Below are positions 1 through 10,145 of a DNA stretch of 64,000 nucleotides, piece after piece. Both the position numbers and the translations under genes were made by a program. The stretch is from Neelides folsomi (Eukaryota > Arthropoda > Collembola > Neelipleona > Neelidae), in contig JAQGBZ010000002.1 of NCBI GenBank assembly GCA_034687125.1, positions 558,001 through 622,000 on the forward strand, read 5' to 3'. Numbering within the stretch: position 1 is the first letter of the stretch; every line of letters starts with the position of its first letter. Under the pieces are notes generated by a model that ran no database searches, had not been told where the DNA came from, and was given only the letters and a program-made list of their open reading frames with translations.

Positions 1-131
1 TCACGCAAATCCTCAAAGATACGCTCAGGGTCTTCGCGGTCGAATAACTCCGACACTTCGGGGTCCTTCAGACTCCCCGGCCTAAGGTCAAGTAAAACAC
101 TTTTCCCTTTACCGCTCACTTGGAAGTCCAT
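1..131 (-). CDS. TAOK: TAO-family serine/threonine kinase, N-terminal exon (partial)
   Basis: The gene runs off the left edge, so only the first 43 codons are present (ATG at 131, reading leftward). They end just before where the kinase glycine loop would begin. The stretch contains GSLKDPE followed by an acidic linker and EDPERIFEDLR. This closely matches the N-terminus of TAO kinases (TAOK1-3, Drosophila Tao), where the same segment leads straight into the catalytic domain. TAO kinases are Ste20-like MAP3Ks that activate MKK3/6 and Hippo signalling and affect microtubules; that is family knowledge and no catalytic residue is visible here. It starts divergently from SRSF1, about 720 bases away. 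Identification rests on one short but distinctive block. Confidence 0.8.
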   Translation of the reverse strand, partial: MDFQVSGKGKSVLLDLRPGSLKDPEVSELFDREDPERIFEDLR

Positions 132-849
132 GGGGGAAAGGTCAGAGCTCAAAAGAGCCCAAATGTCAAACTTGCGTAGAATGGAAAGTTGGTTCGGTCA
201 CTCCCTGACCGTGATTCATAAGAATAGAATGTGGAGCTTAATTTTATCATTTTCCAATTGCGGGATAAATTTAAATGTTTCCATCCAACTAAAATTGAAG
301 GGAAAATAATTAAAATACTGAAGGTCATCCCCCAATCTTTCAAGTCCCTTTAGGGCCGTGAAAGATCCGGAAAGATAATGAAATTGTTCAATTCTCCACA
401 TTTCCCTTCCCTCTGAATAATACCGGAAGGGGGGGACTTGGGATCAATGACCCAACCCCCCACACTCGACCCCAATAGTGAAGTGAGTGTGGTTGTGTAG
501 GGTCAGGGGTCTCCGGTCCGGGTCTCGGAGTAACGTTTATTGAGGTCAGGGAGAGGAAGGGTATTGACTATGAGACTTACACGTATCTGGGGACGGCAGG
601 CATGGCGGCGTGAATATATTCTCAGGGCCTCTGTCGGGGGTCCCGAGGCGGTCGTTGGCGGGTCATAGGGCCGGGTCGGGCGGGGTCGTCGGCGGGTCTC
701 GGCGAGGGTCGGCCATGCGGAGGCGGGCGAGGCGGGCGGCGACTACGACATCTGCTGGGCCTGGTGGTTGGGAGTCGACAGGGGGCGAGTGGGGTGGTAG
801 GGGGATTACTCAGCGCCCTCGCGGTCGCTTCGGTTCGACCTCACTCAGG
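132..849. promoter_or_regulatory. Divergent intergenic region between TAOK and SRSF1
   Basis: These 718 bases separate two start codons facing away from each other, so they should hold the 5' UTRs and promoters of both genes. The left part (about 200-420) is AT-rich. The part next to SRSF1 (about 590-850) is rich in G+C and CpG and is open in the SRSF1 frame from 610. No TATA box or other specific promoter motif was assigned. Confidence 0.45.
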
Positions 850-2780
850 ATGTCGAGGAATGAGTGTCGAGTTTATGTGGGAAACCTGCCCCCTGACATC
901 CGTACCAAGGACATCGAAGACCTCTTTTACAAGTTCGGGAAGATCGTGTACGTGGACCTAAAGAACCGTCGCGGACCGCCCTTCGCCTTTGTTGAGTTCG
1001 AGGACCCAAGGTGTGACCGGTCCGTTCCGGTCCCCTCACCTCCCTTGTCACCTGTTTTGGTTTTAAGGGATGCTGACGACGCTGTGAGCAAGCGGGACGG
1101 GTATGACTACGACGGCTATCGACTCCGGGTCGAGTTCCCGCGTGGAGGAGCTCGCGGACGTAACTCGGTGGGACGAGGGGAAGGAGGGAGGAATCGCGGG
1201 GCGCCGGCCCGCCGGTCCCAATACCGCGTGGTCGTTTCGGGTAAGGACGGGGCCGAAGAAGGAGGAGGATCGCCGTGGAGGATCGCCGAGGGTTCGCCGG
1301 GCTCACGGATTATCTCGTAGGACTACCGCCGAGCGGGAGCTGGCAGGACCTGAAGGACCACATGCGGGAGGCCGGTGACGTCTGCTTCGCTGACACTTTC
1401 AAGGACGGGACCGGATGCGTTGAATTCCTCAGATTCGAAGACATGAAGTACGCCATCAAGAAACTCGACGACTCACGATTCAGATCTCACGAGGCAAATT
1501 ATACATCGAATCTCCAACACTACACCTTTTTAAAACCACTCCTTTTCCAGGAAAATAACTCGATTGCTTTCTCATCCTTCCATTCACTATTTGAAATGGA
1601 GGAGAAATAATATTCTAATGTTAAATAAAGTATTATATAATATTATATTATATAATAAAATACTTTTCGTTTTAAATGAAAGAGAAACAAAATATTTCAA
1701 TGTTAAATGAAGGAGAAATAAAATATTTTTAATTTTAAATGTAGAAAATTTTAAAAGTAGGATTTTTTGGGGAAAGGTCAAGTTGACCGGCGTCACTCGC
1801 CAAGGGTACTTCTTGAAGATTTTTCTACCAAATCGATGTTGGAGATTACGAATCTGATGGTTATTAGAGGGGAAAATTGTATTTGAAAAATTAAAGTTAG
1901 TTAGGTTAAATATCCTATTTTCACTAATGGTGCAACCCGTTCAACTATACTTCAGAAGTGTTTTTACATTAAATCCACATTGAAGATTTAGAATTTGATG
2001 ATGATATAATGGTATAAAGAAAGAAAATTAAAATAAAGTATAAGCACCAATTATTATTTAACCTAACCTAACCTAAAATAATGATGAAGTGTTTACGAAT
2101 CTGATTATAATTAAATTATTACCAAACCTAACCTAATATAATGATAAAGTTTAACAATTTGATGATGAATAAAAAAATTAAAATATATTTTAGTAAAAAC
2201 GAAAATTGGAAATTAAAAGCGCTAAAAACGAGAAAGGATAAGTGAGGGAACCAATTGAAATGCAAAACCCGCTAAAATGAAACGAATAAACTCACAAAAT
2301 AATACAAAATCATTAAAAAGAAATAGAGTATTTAACTGACTTTAATTAACTTTAACTTCTCAATTTTAATTTCCCCTTCTAATAACTCTCAGATTCGTAA
2401 TCTCCAACATCGATTTGGTAGAAACACACTTGAGCCCGCCAACTTGACTTTTACCATTCTATGCTTTTAAATGTAGACTTTTTGATTTTAAAAGTAGAAT
2501 TATTTGCTTTTAAATGTGGAGTTATCTGGTTTTAAATGTAGAATTTTTTGCTTTTAAATTATTTTGATTTTAAATGGAATGTTTCAATTTTAAATGTTTT
2601 ATCTTTTAGGGAGAATCGTGCTACATTCGTGTGAAGGAAGACTACGGAGCGGCGAATAGCGGGGGTGATCGCCGAAGTCGATCCGACTCCCCTCGGGGCC
2701 GTCGCGGATCTCCGTCTTATTCGCCTAGGAGATCTGGGTCAAGGAGCAGGTCTCGCTCCAGGTCATTTGACCGACACTGA
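850..2780 (+). CDS. SRSF1: SR splicing factor SRSF1 (SF2/ASF)
   Basis: Four coding exons, 850-1010, 1068-1240, 1321-1493 and 2610-2780, give 225 residues in one open frame. RRM1 (about residues 5-75) carries [18 protein letters not shown] and the RNP1-like block [12 protein letters not shown] Gly/Arg hinge follows. RRM2 has [19 protein letters not shown], the SWQDLKD heptapeptide diagnostic of SR proteins. The C-terminus is a short RS domain ([16 protein letters not shown]). The family binds exonic enhancers and U1/U2AF components in the nucleus. I start at 850 because the family N-terminus begins there. The frame stays open upstream to 610, but that part is Arg/Gly-rich with no family match. 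Introns 1 and 2 are 57 and 80 bases. Intron 3 is 1116 bases, has a GC donor (GAG|gcaaat) and contains a foldback repeat. Confidence 0.93.
1775..2452. mobile_element. Foldback / MITE-like element inside SRSF1 intron 3
   Basis: The two ends are inverted copies of each other. The core, 1824-1857 against 2389-2422, is a perfect 34-base inverted repeat. Similarity extends with mismatches to about 1776-1876 and 2369-2452. The interior is AT-rich with no open reading frame of note, so any mobility would be non-autonomous. No clear target-site duplication was found and the outer limits are approximate. Confidence 0.6.
2060..2076. repeat. Short telomere-like (AACCT)3 run
   Basis: Three copies of AACCT plus AA, with further CCTAA motifs nearby at about 2124-2135. 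The unit equals the arthropod telomere repeat TTAGG on the other strand. It is far too short to be a telomere and lies inside the foldback element. Confidence 0.5.
2460..2605. repeat. Degenerate TTTTAAATGTAG-type tandem repeats before the SRSF1 exon 4 acceptor
   Basis: The stretch repeats a theme of tttTAAATGTaga followed by ttttTG about every 25 bases. Looser copies lie in the same intron at about 1670-1755. It also acts as the T-rich tract in front of the exon 4 acceptor. Confidence 0.5.
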
Positions 2781-2912
2781 CAAGAGATGGAAAAAACCAC
2801 CCACCTTCTCGATTGTTTATATATACAACTCGCCCCCTTTGAGGAGACTCGGGCCAAAGACCTCCCGAGTCCTCAGGGGGTCATTCCTTTCAATTATATA
2901 CCTATTATAATA

Positions 2913-2917
<5 letters not shown>

Positions 2918-2943
<26 letters not shown>
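2918..2943. repeat. (AT)n microsatellite
   Basis: Uninterrupted AT dinucleotides in the 3' flank of SRSF1, about 140 bases past its stop codon. Confidence 0.85.
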
Positions 2944-3254
2944 AATTTATGTTTTACAAACAACCTTACAATGATGATATACGTAGACGAAATCTTATTC
3001 TATTAAAAACCAAGTCTACTTGTGTATGATTTCTAAATAAAATATAAAGCAAAGTTTCCTATTCATTTAAATCACGATATTTGGTTCACAATTTAAATCA
3101 AAAATCTGAATTTGGAATTAATATAAATCAGTCTTTATTATTCAAAGTGACAAGCAAACACTCTAAGTGGTCAAATTCAGTGTTAATAGTAGAGCAAAAG
3201 AAACGCAAGTCTGTATATCGAACCCCAACCATAAATGCCATCTTTTTGGTCTTA

Positions 3255-3646
3255 GGCAGTATCTATAAACTACGTAACGCATAGGGGGGAGGTAGGCCAA
3301 ACGTGACGATGTGTGACTATGGGGGGGGGGGGGTTCGAAAAAATGTGATCTCACACTTTGAAACTTACAAAAATTCGGCAAATATTTGTCATTAAATTAA
3401 TTATTTGAAATGAGATTTTATATTTAAGGCAATTGGAATTTGGCTTTACGGATAGTTGTTAAAAAATAAAAATCTTTCGGAGTTAAAGCTGCAAAAGATA
3501 TTTTCACAAGATTCCAAATGAATAAAGTTTAGACAATTATTGATTATCGGTTTTCCAAGAAGGGGTTGACCAAGTTGTGACTATGTGTGACAATGGGGGG
3601 TAGGGGTCTGAAAATCGGAAAAAAAGCGTGACGTAGTTTATGTCCC
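3255..3646. mobile_element. Non-autonomous DNA transposon (MITE), PIF/Harbinger-like
   Basis: The 392-base element has terminal inverted repeats built on ATAAACTACGT[A/C]ACGC (left 3265-3280; right, inverted, 3626-3641). It is flanked on both sides by TTA (3252-3254 and 3647-3649), which fits the three-base TTA/TAA duplications of PIF/Harbinger elements. Subterminal GTGACnATGTGTGACnATGGGGG motifs occur near both ends. I recall similar ends in short repeats of many insect and crustacean genomes, but no search was done. There is no transposase. A run of 13 G lies at 3321-3333. Confidence 0.65.
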
Positions 3647-3976
3647 TTATTACCAATTTCCCGATCCTCTTCCTTTTTAAAGTTTTCGTAAATATTCTTC
3701 AATATTTGTGTGCATTTTCGGCAAACAATTTCATTTCAATAATTCAATAATAAAATTTCTTTCATTATTGCTGGTGCCATATAGAAAATTAAACCGACAT
3801 TAAGAAAATTATAATTTACAAGCCATTATAAAACAATGACTTGAATCTTAGCGAGCTTTAGTGATAAAGTTGATTGATGGGAATAATTGGAAATAGACTT
3901 GCGTTTGGTTTGGCTCTCCCGTTATAAGAATAAGGGGAAATCTCACAAATTAGGAAAAGGGGAAATCTCACAAATG

Positions 3977-4727
3977 TTACTCACTCTCTTCCTGGTTGTC
4001 TTTCTTTCCGGATGACTTTTCATCTTCAGGGTCAGGATTGGCGTCTATGGCAGCTTCAGCGACGCTTTCCCTCTCCCGAACGTATTTCCAAGTAAGCAGA
4101 TGGCTCAATTCATGAACATCGCTAATCGGAAACTGGGCCAATGTTTCATTGTCCACCTCGCGACGGTCTGGTCCGGACATAAAATTGAAAAGACGAGCAA
4201 TCTGTCGTTGCCGAAAGGTATCCGACTCCTTAGCAAACTTCCGATTCATTGATCGGGTGTAATCGTAGTTGTCAAGCTCTCGCTCTTGGGCTACCCAGTC
4301 ACATAACTTCTCAATGTTCAGATGTTGTTTCCTTTCTTCCGCATTAAATTGCAATATTGGAGAGACGAAGTAGCGTTGATATTCGGAGCCTAAAAGAACA
4401 AACATGTTATATAATAATTTAATAATATTTAATTAATAGTTTAATTTAACAATATTTAATAAATAGTTTTTAATTAAATTATAATTGATTAATTGAATAA
4501 TAGTTAATTTGATTCATGAAAATACAAATAGGATGACTACCGCAGGTATCTCGCACAGGAACTTTTTGACCGAGCCCAAAAGCGCAAGCTGCCGTTAGGT
4601 CTGGATTTTCCAGACTCAGATTCCACACAAACCACCCAAAACTCGGTTCAATGCCACGAGTAAGCTCAAATGGAAACTCGTACTTTGTTGGGAATAGACG
4701 CTTGGGTTGTTTCGCCTCTTTGTCCAT
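3977..4727 (-). CDS. Unknown protein A, two exons, 199 residues
   Basis: Exons 4541-4727 and 3977-4389 join in phase 1 (TGC G|gtagtc ... ttttag|GC) into one frame from ATG 4727 to TAA 3977-3979. I do not recognise the family. The first exon encodes a Lys-rich start and an aromatic segment including GWFVWNLSLENPDL. The second encodes a long, probably helical region rich in Arg/Glu (QERELDNYDYTRSMNRKFA, then RQRQIARLFNFMSG) and ends in an acidic, disordered tail (KKDNQEESE). No signal peptide or membrane segment is visible. Codon use looks like that of the neighbouring genes and both splice sites are clean, so I believe the gene is real. It is divergent from LEO1. Confidence 0.65.
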
Positions 4728-5489
4728 GATCTTCTCACACGGCGTCTCCTTCTTGTCCTTTAAATGAGTTAATTATTTAATTATTTATCATTTAAGGTCA
4801 TTCTTAAACACATTTCCATTTAGATTTTAGATATTGATCATATTCATTCTTGGGCATCATTCATTAAAAACATTGATAATGTGAAGGGATGAGAAATAAA
4901 CGTCTCAATGTGTATACACATAAATATAACACATTGTACAAATATATAACATTGTGTTATATGTATTTGAGCATAATGCATTATGTGTATCCCGGCAGAC
5001 GCCAAGTTTGGGCGCGCATATAAAGAACATGTGGGGCCAAAAGTTTAATCCTACTTACCATATTAACGAACCCGAGGATTTCGAAAAATCAAGGCTTGAG
5101 CGAATGACAGATGTCAAGAGAGCGTGAAAATTCGTACAAATTTGAATGTCAGCCTAAATGACCTTTAATTTTTGATTAAAATCGAGGAGCACGTGAACGC
5201 GTGTATCGTGAAGCCCCGAGCTAACTCTTCGACTCCTCAATATCACATGAGGATAAAACGCGGTATGAGAAAAGGGAAGTTTGACTTTCTGCTCTTTCTC
5301 TTCATTTCATTTAATTCATTTCCCTTCGCTTTCGCTTCCTTTCGACCTCCGATCTTCGATTCCGATCCTCAACTTCTTTGTCAACCCTTCTCTGTTCCAT
5401 CGCTGCATGTCAAGGGTGAAATTTAGATTGAACGAAAAAAACCATCAGGCTATTTGAGACGCTGCAATTTAAATAATTTTTCATATAAA
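4728..5489. promoter_or_regulatory. LEO1: Divergent intergenic region between gene A and LEO1
   Basis: About 760 bases separate the two start codons. The left half is AT-rich with near-palindromic runs around 4905-4990. The right half (about 5170-5430) is more balanced and probably includes the LEO1 5' UTR. The small open frames here have no family match. Confidence 0.4.
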
Positions 5490-7488
5490 ATGCCTGGATC
5501 TCATGATAGTTCTGGTTCCGGGTCCGATTCGGGTGAGGCATTTTAACATTTAATAATTAATAATTTTAATTTAATTATCTATTAATTATAATTTAATAAT
5601 TATGAACATTTTATTAAATGGTGATTGACTGATGATTTTATTGTACGAAAGACTCTTAATTAATCTTGTAATGTAATGTAGGGAGCGGTTCTGGGAGTGA
5701 TTCTGGGTCCGGATCTGGAGAGTCTGCTCGTACTGGTTCAAGCCGACGACGATCAGTTGGATCAGCACGGTCGGGTTCAGGAAGCCCTCGAGGTTCAGGT
5801 AGTGGTCGAATGTCAGCGAGTCCAAGGGGGTCAGCAAGTCCACGAGGGTCAGCAAGTCCACGTGGGTCAGGGAGTCCGCCTGGTTCTGTGTCAGGGAGTG
5901 TTGTGAGGTCAGGAAGTGAAAAAAGTGGTTCTGCTTCTCCCGAAGGTCCCGAAAACGGAGCAGGGAGCGAAGTTGAATCCGCGGTTGAGTCCCCACAGGG
6001 AAGTCCCGCTCCCGAACTTCCATCAATCCAACGGACCACTGAGAATGCTGAAGATCTTTTTGGAGATGCCGATGACATCAGTTCAGGTGAAGACTCCGAT
6101 CATACACAAGTTATTTCTCAACCAACTGAAGAAAGCGAACCAATCAATGAAGACGAGTCTCAAGAAAATGATGAACTCGGAGAGGAAAACGACGAAGATG
6201 TAAAAAAACATATTTATTAAATTTACATTTATTGAAATTATTTAATTAATAATTTCCTCATATCAATAATGAATTTAAACTAATAACTTGAAATATTATT
6301 AACATAATAAAATAACTTAATAATAAATAGTTTATTCAACTTATTAATGCTATTTAATTCATTCAATGCTGATTGTGATTAATTTTAAATATTTTTGAGA
6401 ATAGAAGGATGAAGCCCCATTGGAAACGAGGATTGATGTAGAAATCCCAAAGGTGACTCCAAACCTCGGACGGGGATTACATTTTGTTAAATTCCCCAAC
6501 TTCCTTTCTGTGGAGACTCGGCCATTTGACCCGGCGACTTATGAAGACGAGATTGACGAAGAGGAAACGATGGACGAAGAAGGTCGAGCGAGGTTGAAGC
6601 TCAAAGTGGACAACACAATTCGTTGGAGAGAGAAATTCAACGATGAGAATGTTTTTATTAAAGAGAGCAATGCGAGACTTGTGAAATGGTCCGATGGAAG
6701 TTTAAGTCTTCATCTTGGATCTGAAATCTTCAATGTTTACAAACAACCTCTTTCGGGAGATCACAACCATTTGTTTGTCAGACAAGGAACGGGGCTTCAA
6801 GGCCAAGCGGTTTTCAGAACAAAACTCACCTTCAGACCTCATTCAACCGAGTCATTTACACATAGGAAAATGACTATAAGTTTGGCTGACAGAAGTTCGA
6901 AAACGTCTGGAATTAAAGTGAGGGATTGAATTAACATTTTAATTAAAAACGATTATTATTGAATAGCTAATAATTTTGTGAATTAGGTTCTTTCAATTGT
7001 TGGAAAAGACCCAGAGGCTCATCGTGATGAAATGATCAAGAAAGAGGAAGATAAACTGAAGGCTGCAGTGAGACGAGAGAGCAAACAGAGGAGAGTGAGA
7101 GACAAAGCTGGAATTCGACTTTCTGCATCCTATCTTGAGCCTGATCGAGACGATGACGAACTCACCGATGAGGAAAACGCAATTTCCATTTCGGCTATTA
7201 AAAATCGTTATAAACGTGGAATGACTGGAGGCTTCCGATCAACAAATATTTATTCATCTGAAGACTCTGCAAAAGAAGTATACTTTTATTTAAATGGCTT
7301 TCTCAATCCTTCCCAACTATCTTTGTTAACTCATTTGATTTTTCATTTTCTAGGAGGAAGACGGTGAAAAAACTGTTGTAACTCGGAAACTTAAGAAACT
7401 TGAACGACCCAAGAAGTTGCAGGAATATGAAGAAGATGACGATGATCTAGACACAACCAAAACAAATGATACAGAAGACACTGATTAA
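5490..7488 (+). CDS. LEO1: RNA polymerase-associated protein LEO1 (Paf1 complex)
   Basis: Five exons, 5490-5532, 5682-6199, 6405-6917, 6987-7277 and 7354-7488, encode 499 residues. The N-terminal third is Ser/Gly/Asp-rich and disordered, including ASPRGS repeats near 5808-5880. The conserved LEO1 domain follows with family blocks in order: [90 protein letters not shown], then [10 protein letters not shown]. The C-terminus is acidic and Lys-rich. LEO1 works in the Paf1 complex on elongating RNA polymerase II and supports histone modification. Introns are 69-205 bases. The first exon contributes only about 14 residues, so its ATG is the least certain part of the model, but the phase-1 join is clean. 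Confidence 0.95.
5808..5880 (+). repeat. LEO1: Tandem 15-18-base repeats coding ASPRGS in LEO1
   Basis: Successive units read as AGTCCA[AC][GC]GGGGTCAGC variants, giving [19 protein letters not shown]. This is a coding low-complexity tract in the disordered N-terminal region and is likely to vary in copy number. Confidence 0.7.
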
Positions 7489-10145
7489 ATTCATCAATAT
7501 TTTATTTTTTTATTACTTAACTACAGGTATATTTACAAATAGGCTTAATTATTAACAAGCCATAAGTAATATAACTAATGTTCGGAATTTTAATTCCATA
7601 AAGCCAATATATGTAATTGTACATTTACATATAAACAATTGCTTTGTTAAGTATTTCAATTATGATGACCATTATTATCTTATTTTTAAGAATAAATCAA
7701 AACAATGCCCAGCTAATTACTAAAAGTTCTCCACATTGATTTTTAATGAGTTTTGTAGGATTATTTGAAATGAGATTAAAAGATTTGAGCGATCAACAAA
7801 TGTTTATTAAATTCCCGTTTTAGATTTCAATTCGTAAGTCATATTGGTATAAGAGCAATCTATATCCAAATTAAGGGATTATGGAATTAAACTGAGCGTA
7901 TCATTGCAAACAAACGAGTTAAGCAACATGTCAATTATTGCTGTAAAAAAGTAACGAGAATTCCAACATTGATTTGAGAGCAGTTTGTACAAGACTTGTA
8001 AATTATTTGAGATATTTCACAGCGATTAATTTTTTGTTTGGCTTGTTTAATTTTATTGGAGAGATTATATTGGCAATAAAAAGCCTTGTCGTTGGAATCT
8101 CATGACAAAACAGTTATTTTTAATCATGGCCTATAAGATCAAATCCATAAATTTGCATTAGAACCTCAATTGGACGATAAAGCGGATTCTTGTTGGTCTT
8201 TAGACCAAATTCCTACTCGGCGGATTATTAAATAAAATGTTAACGGAGAGTGGCAATTTAGAAGATAAAACCTGGATGGAAAATTGGTGTTTGGGTAAAT
8301 AAAATCATGATCTCATGTGTTTTTCTCATAATGCTTAAATAAATTAATGTTCAATTTACTCTAGTCATATAGGCCCTTATAAATACTTATGAAGACACCC
8401 AGGCAGTTTAACCCTTTATGATAATAGTGCATAATACTTTAATGCAATAATAATATTGTTCATATGGGTCCAAACATAGGCATTTACAAAATATTATCCG
8501 GTTGTGCAAATAAAAGATAATGAACTTCACTCAATAAATATATACTAATGTTCGGTCATATTGGACAAATGTGAAAATGACAAATTGATATGTAGGGATT
8601 GAAATGGTTAAATTAGCTATAAATGGGAAATAGATGTGATTGATTGATTTTGATTTTTTGGGCTTGATTGACCCCAAATTCATCAAATTTAAATCTCACT
8701 TGTGTAATCTCTATCAAATGGATAATTAATTATTTGGTGATAATTAAAACACAAGCATTTTTAATTGTTTGCGATTGTGGCCGGGAATCTTTTGATTCTA
8801 GAGTTAATAAGCCGATTATCTTCTCCTTCCATAATCTTTAACTCAATGGCTCAATATGTCATGTTTTGATAACTCATAATACGAGTAATTAACTTGTCAA
8901 TCAAATACAAATCGGAGTTTGCCCAAACTTCGACAAGGACCCAATAATCTCGTTTTTACTCAAAAACACAATTTCCATCCCTCGACTTCGAGTGGAAAAC
9001 TCAGATAGTGAAATAAACGTAAAAATTTGCATATAATATTATAAATAAATGTTACACCTACTATACTATATTATACAACTTCATTTTTACCTGTGTGCAT
9101 AGTACGTATTTATATACTCTAAATATTATAGAATGTGTACATATATGTAAATAAACATCCACATATAATGTTACTTATATACAATCATAAATGTAACATT
9201 TAAAAGTATTTTTTATATTCAAATCAAACAAAACACATTTCATGACATTGTTGTAAATCACAATCAATGTTGATGAGATCATCATTTGGAAATGCCTTAA
9301 AACTTATAATTATAAGTTAGGTAAGTTAAAAAATCGTTATAAACGTTACATGTATACCGAGACATTATTTGTTTAAAAACAGTTTGGACAACTAATAAAT
9401 TATTCTCCTCGAATGATTCGGATTATTCCCAACTCAATACCAAATAAAAGACAATAAATCCATGAACTGGATTAGAATCGGATACTTTAATTTAACCTTT
9501 TACGGGTTTTACGCAAATACGTCAAATAGCATTTCAAATTTTATTGTAGACAACTTAAGCCAACATTAAAACAACATAAACTACATATTTACATACCAAT
9601 CATACCATACATATTTCATATAAGTATGTAGTATGTATATGTAAGTATATTATTATACATGTATCTTATATTTGATATAACAGCAGCACTATAAAATTAA
9701 GATAAATTTTTAATGAGATGTATTATCATAATTTTCATAATTAATTAAAACGATAAATAATTAATAATGCTGCATCTATTTTGTATTCGTAATTACTGGT
9801 TGACAACAATTAAAAGATTAATTTAACTTTACATGTTTTACTAATGGTCAACAACTGCAAGTATTTATGCTCACATAATGTTTTAACTGAGGTTTATTTG
9901 TTTAATATATTAAATATAAATATTAGTTTAATAAATAGAGATAAGTGTAGATAAATGAAAGTGGAGTTGTTATAGGAATAGAAGGGAAGTCACATGACCA
10001 AACAAAGAACTTTCTCTCTCTGCTTTTCCCAACCACAAATCATTTTAAAACTTTTCCAAAAAATCATTTTTCTCTTCCCCAATTATTTTTTTAAAAAGTT
10101 AATAAAAACAGGAAAGGTTAATTAAAAAGGTCAACCATCGTCAAA
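7489..10145. other. AT-rich spacer between LEO1 and gene B
   Basis: About 2.65 kb with many short TATGTA/ATACAT runs and no convincing coding exon on either strand. The last 200 bases before 10146 are probably promoter and 5' UTR of gene B. Confidence 0.6.

Larger units (their letters stand above)
1494..2609 (+). other. SRSF1: GC-AG intron 3 of SRSF1
   Basis: The exon before it ends ...FRSHE and the next begins GESCYIRVK, exactly as in other SRSF1 proteins. This fixes the junction at GAG|gcaaat ... ttttag|GGA in phase 0. The donor is therefore GC, not GT. Reading through the donor, the frame stays open for another 39 codons and stops at 1608-1610. Retention would remove the end of RRM2 and the RS domain. 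Confidence 0.8.
2781..3976. other. Spacer between SRSF1 and gene A (3' ends converge)
   Basis: Apart from the AT microsatellite and the MITE, I see only AT-rich sequence. It should hold the 3' UTRs of SRSF1 (+) and gene A (-). No gene is supported here. Confidence 0.6.

Noticed and set aside
610-849. In-frame upstream extension of SRSF1
   Set aside because: Arg/Gly-rich, no family similarity, and the conserved N-terminus begins at 850; read as 5' UTR in GC-rich DNA.
845-1306. 153-codon minus-strand frame
   Set aside because: Antisense shadow of SRSF1 exons 1 and 2.
3321-3333. Run of 13 G as a possible G-quadruplex or regulatory site
   Set aside because: Part of the subterminal region of the MITE, where G-rich tracts are expected.
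5656-6078. Minus-strand frame opposite LEO1 exon 2
   Set aside because: Mirror of the Ser/Gly/Pro repeat coding on the plus strand, with no splice context.
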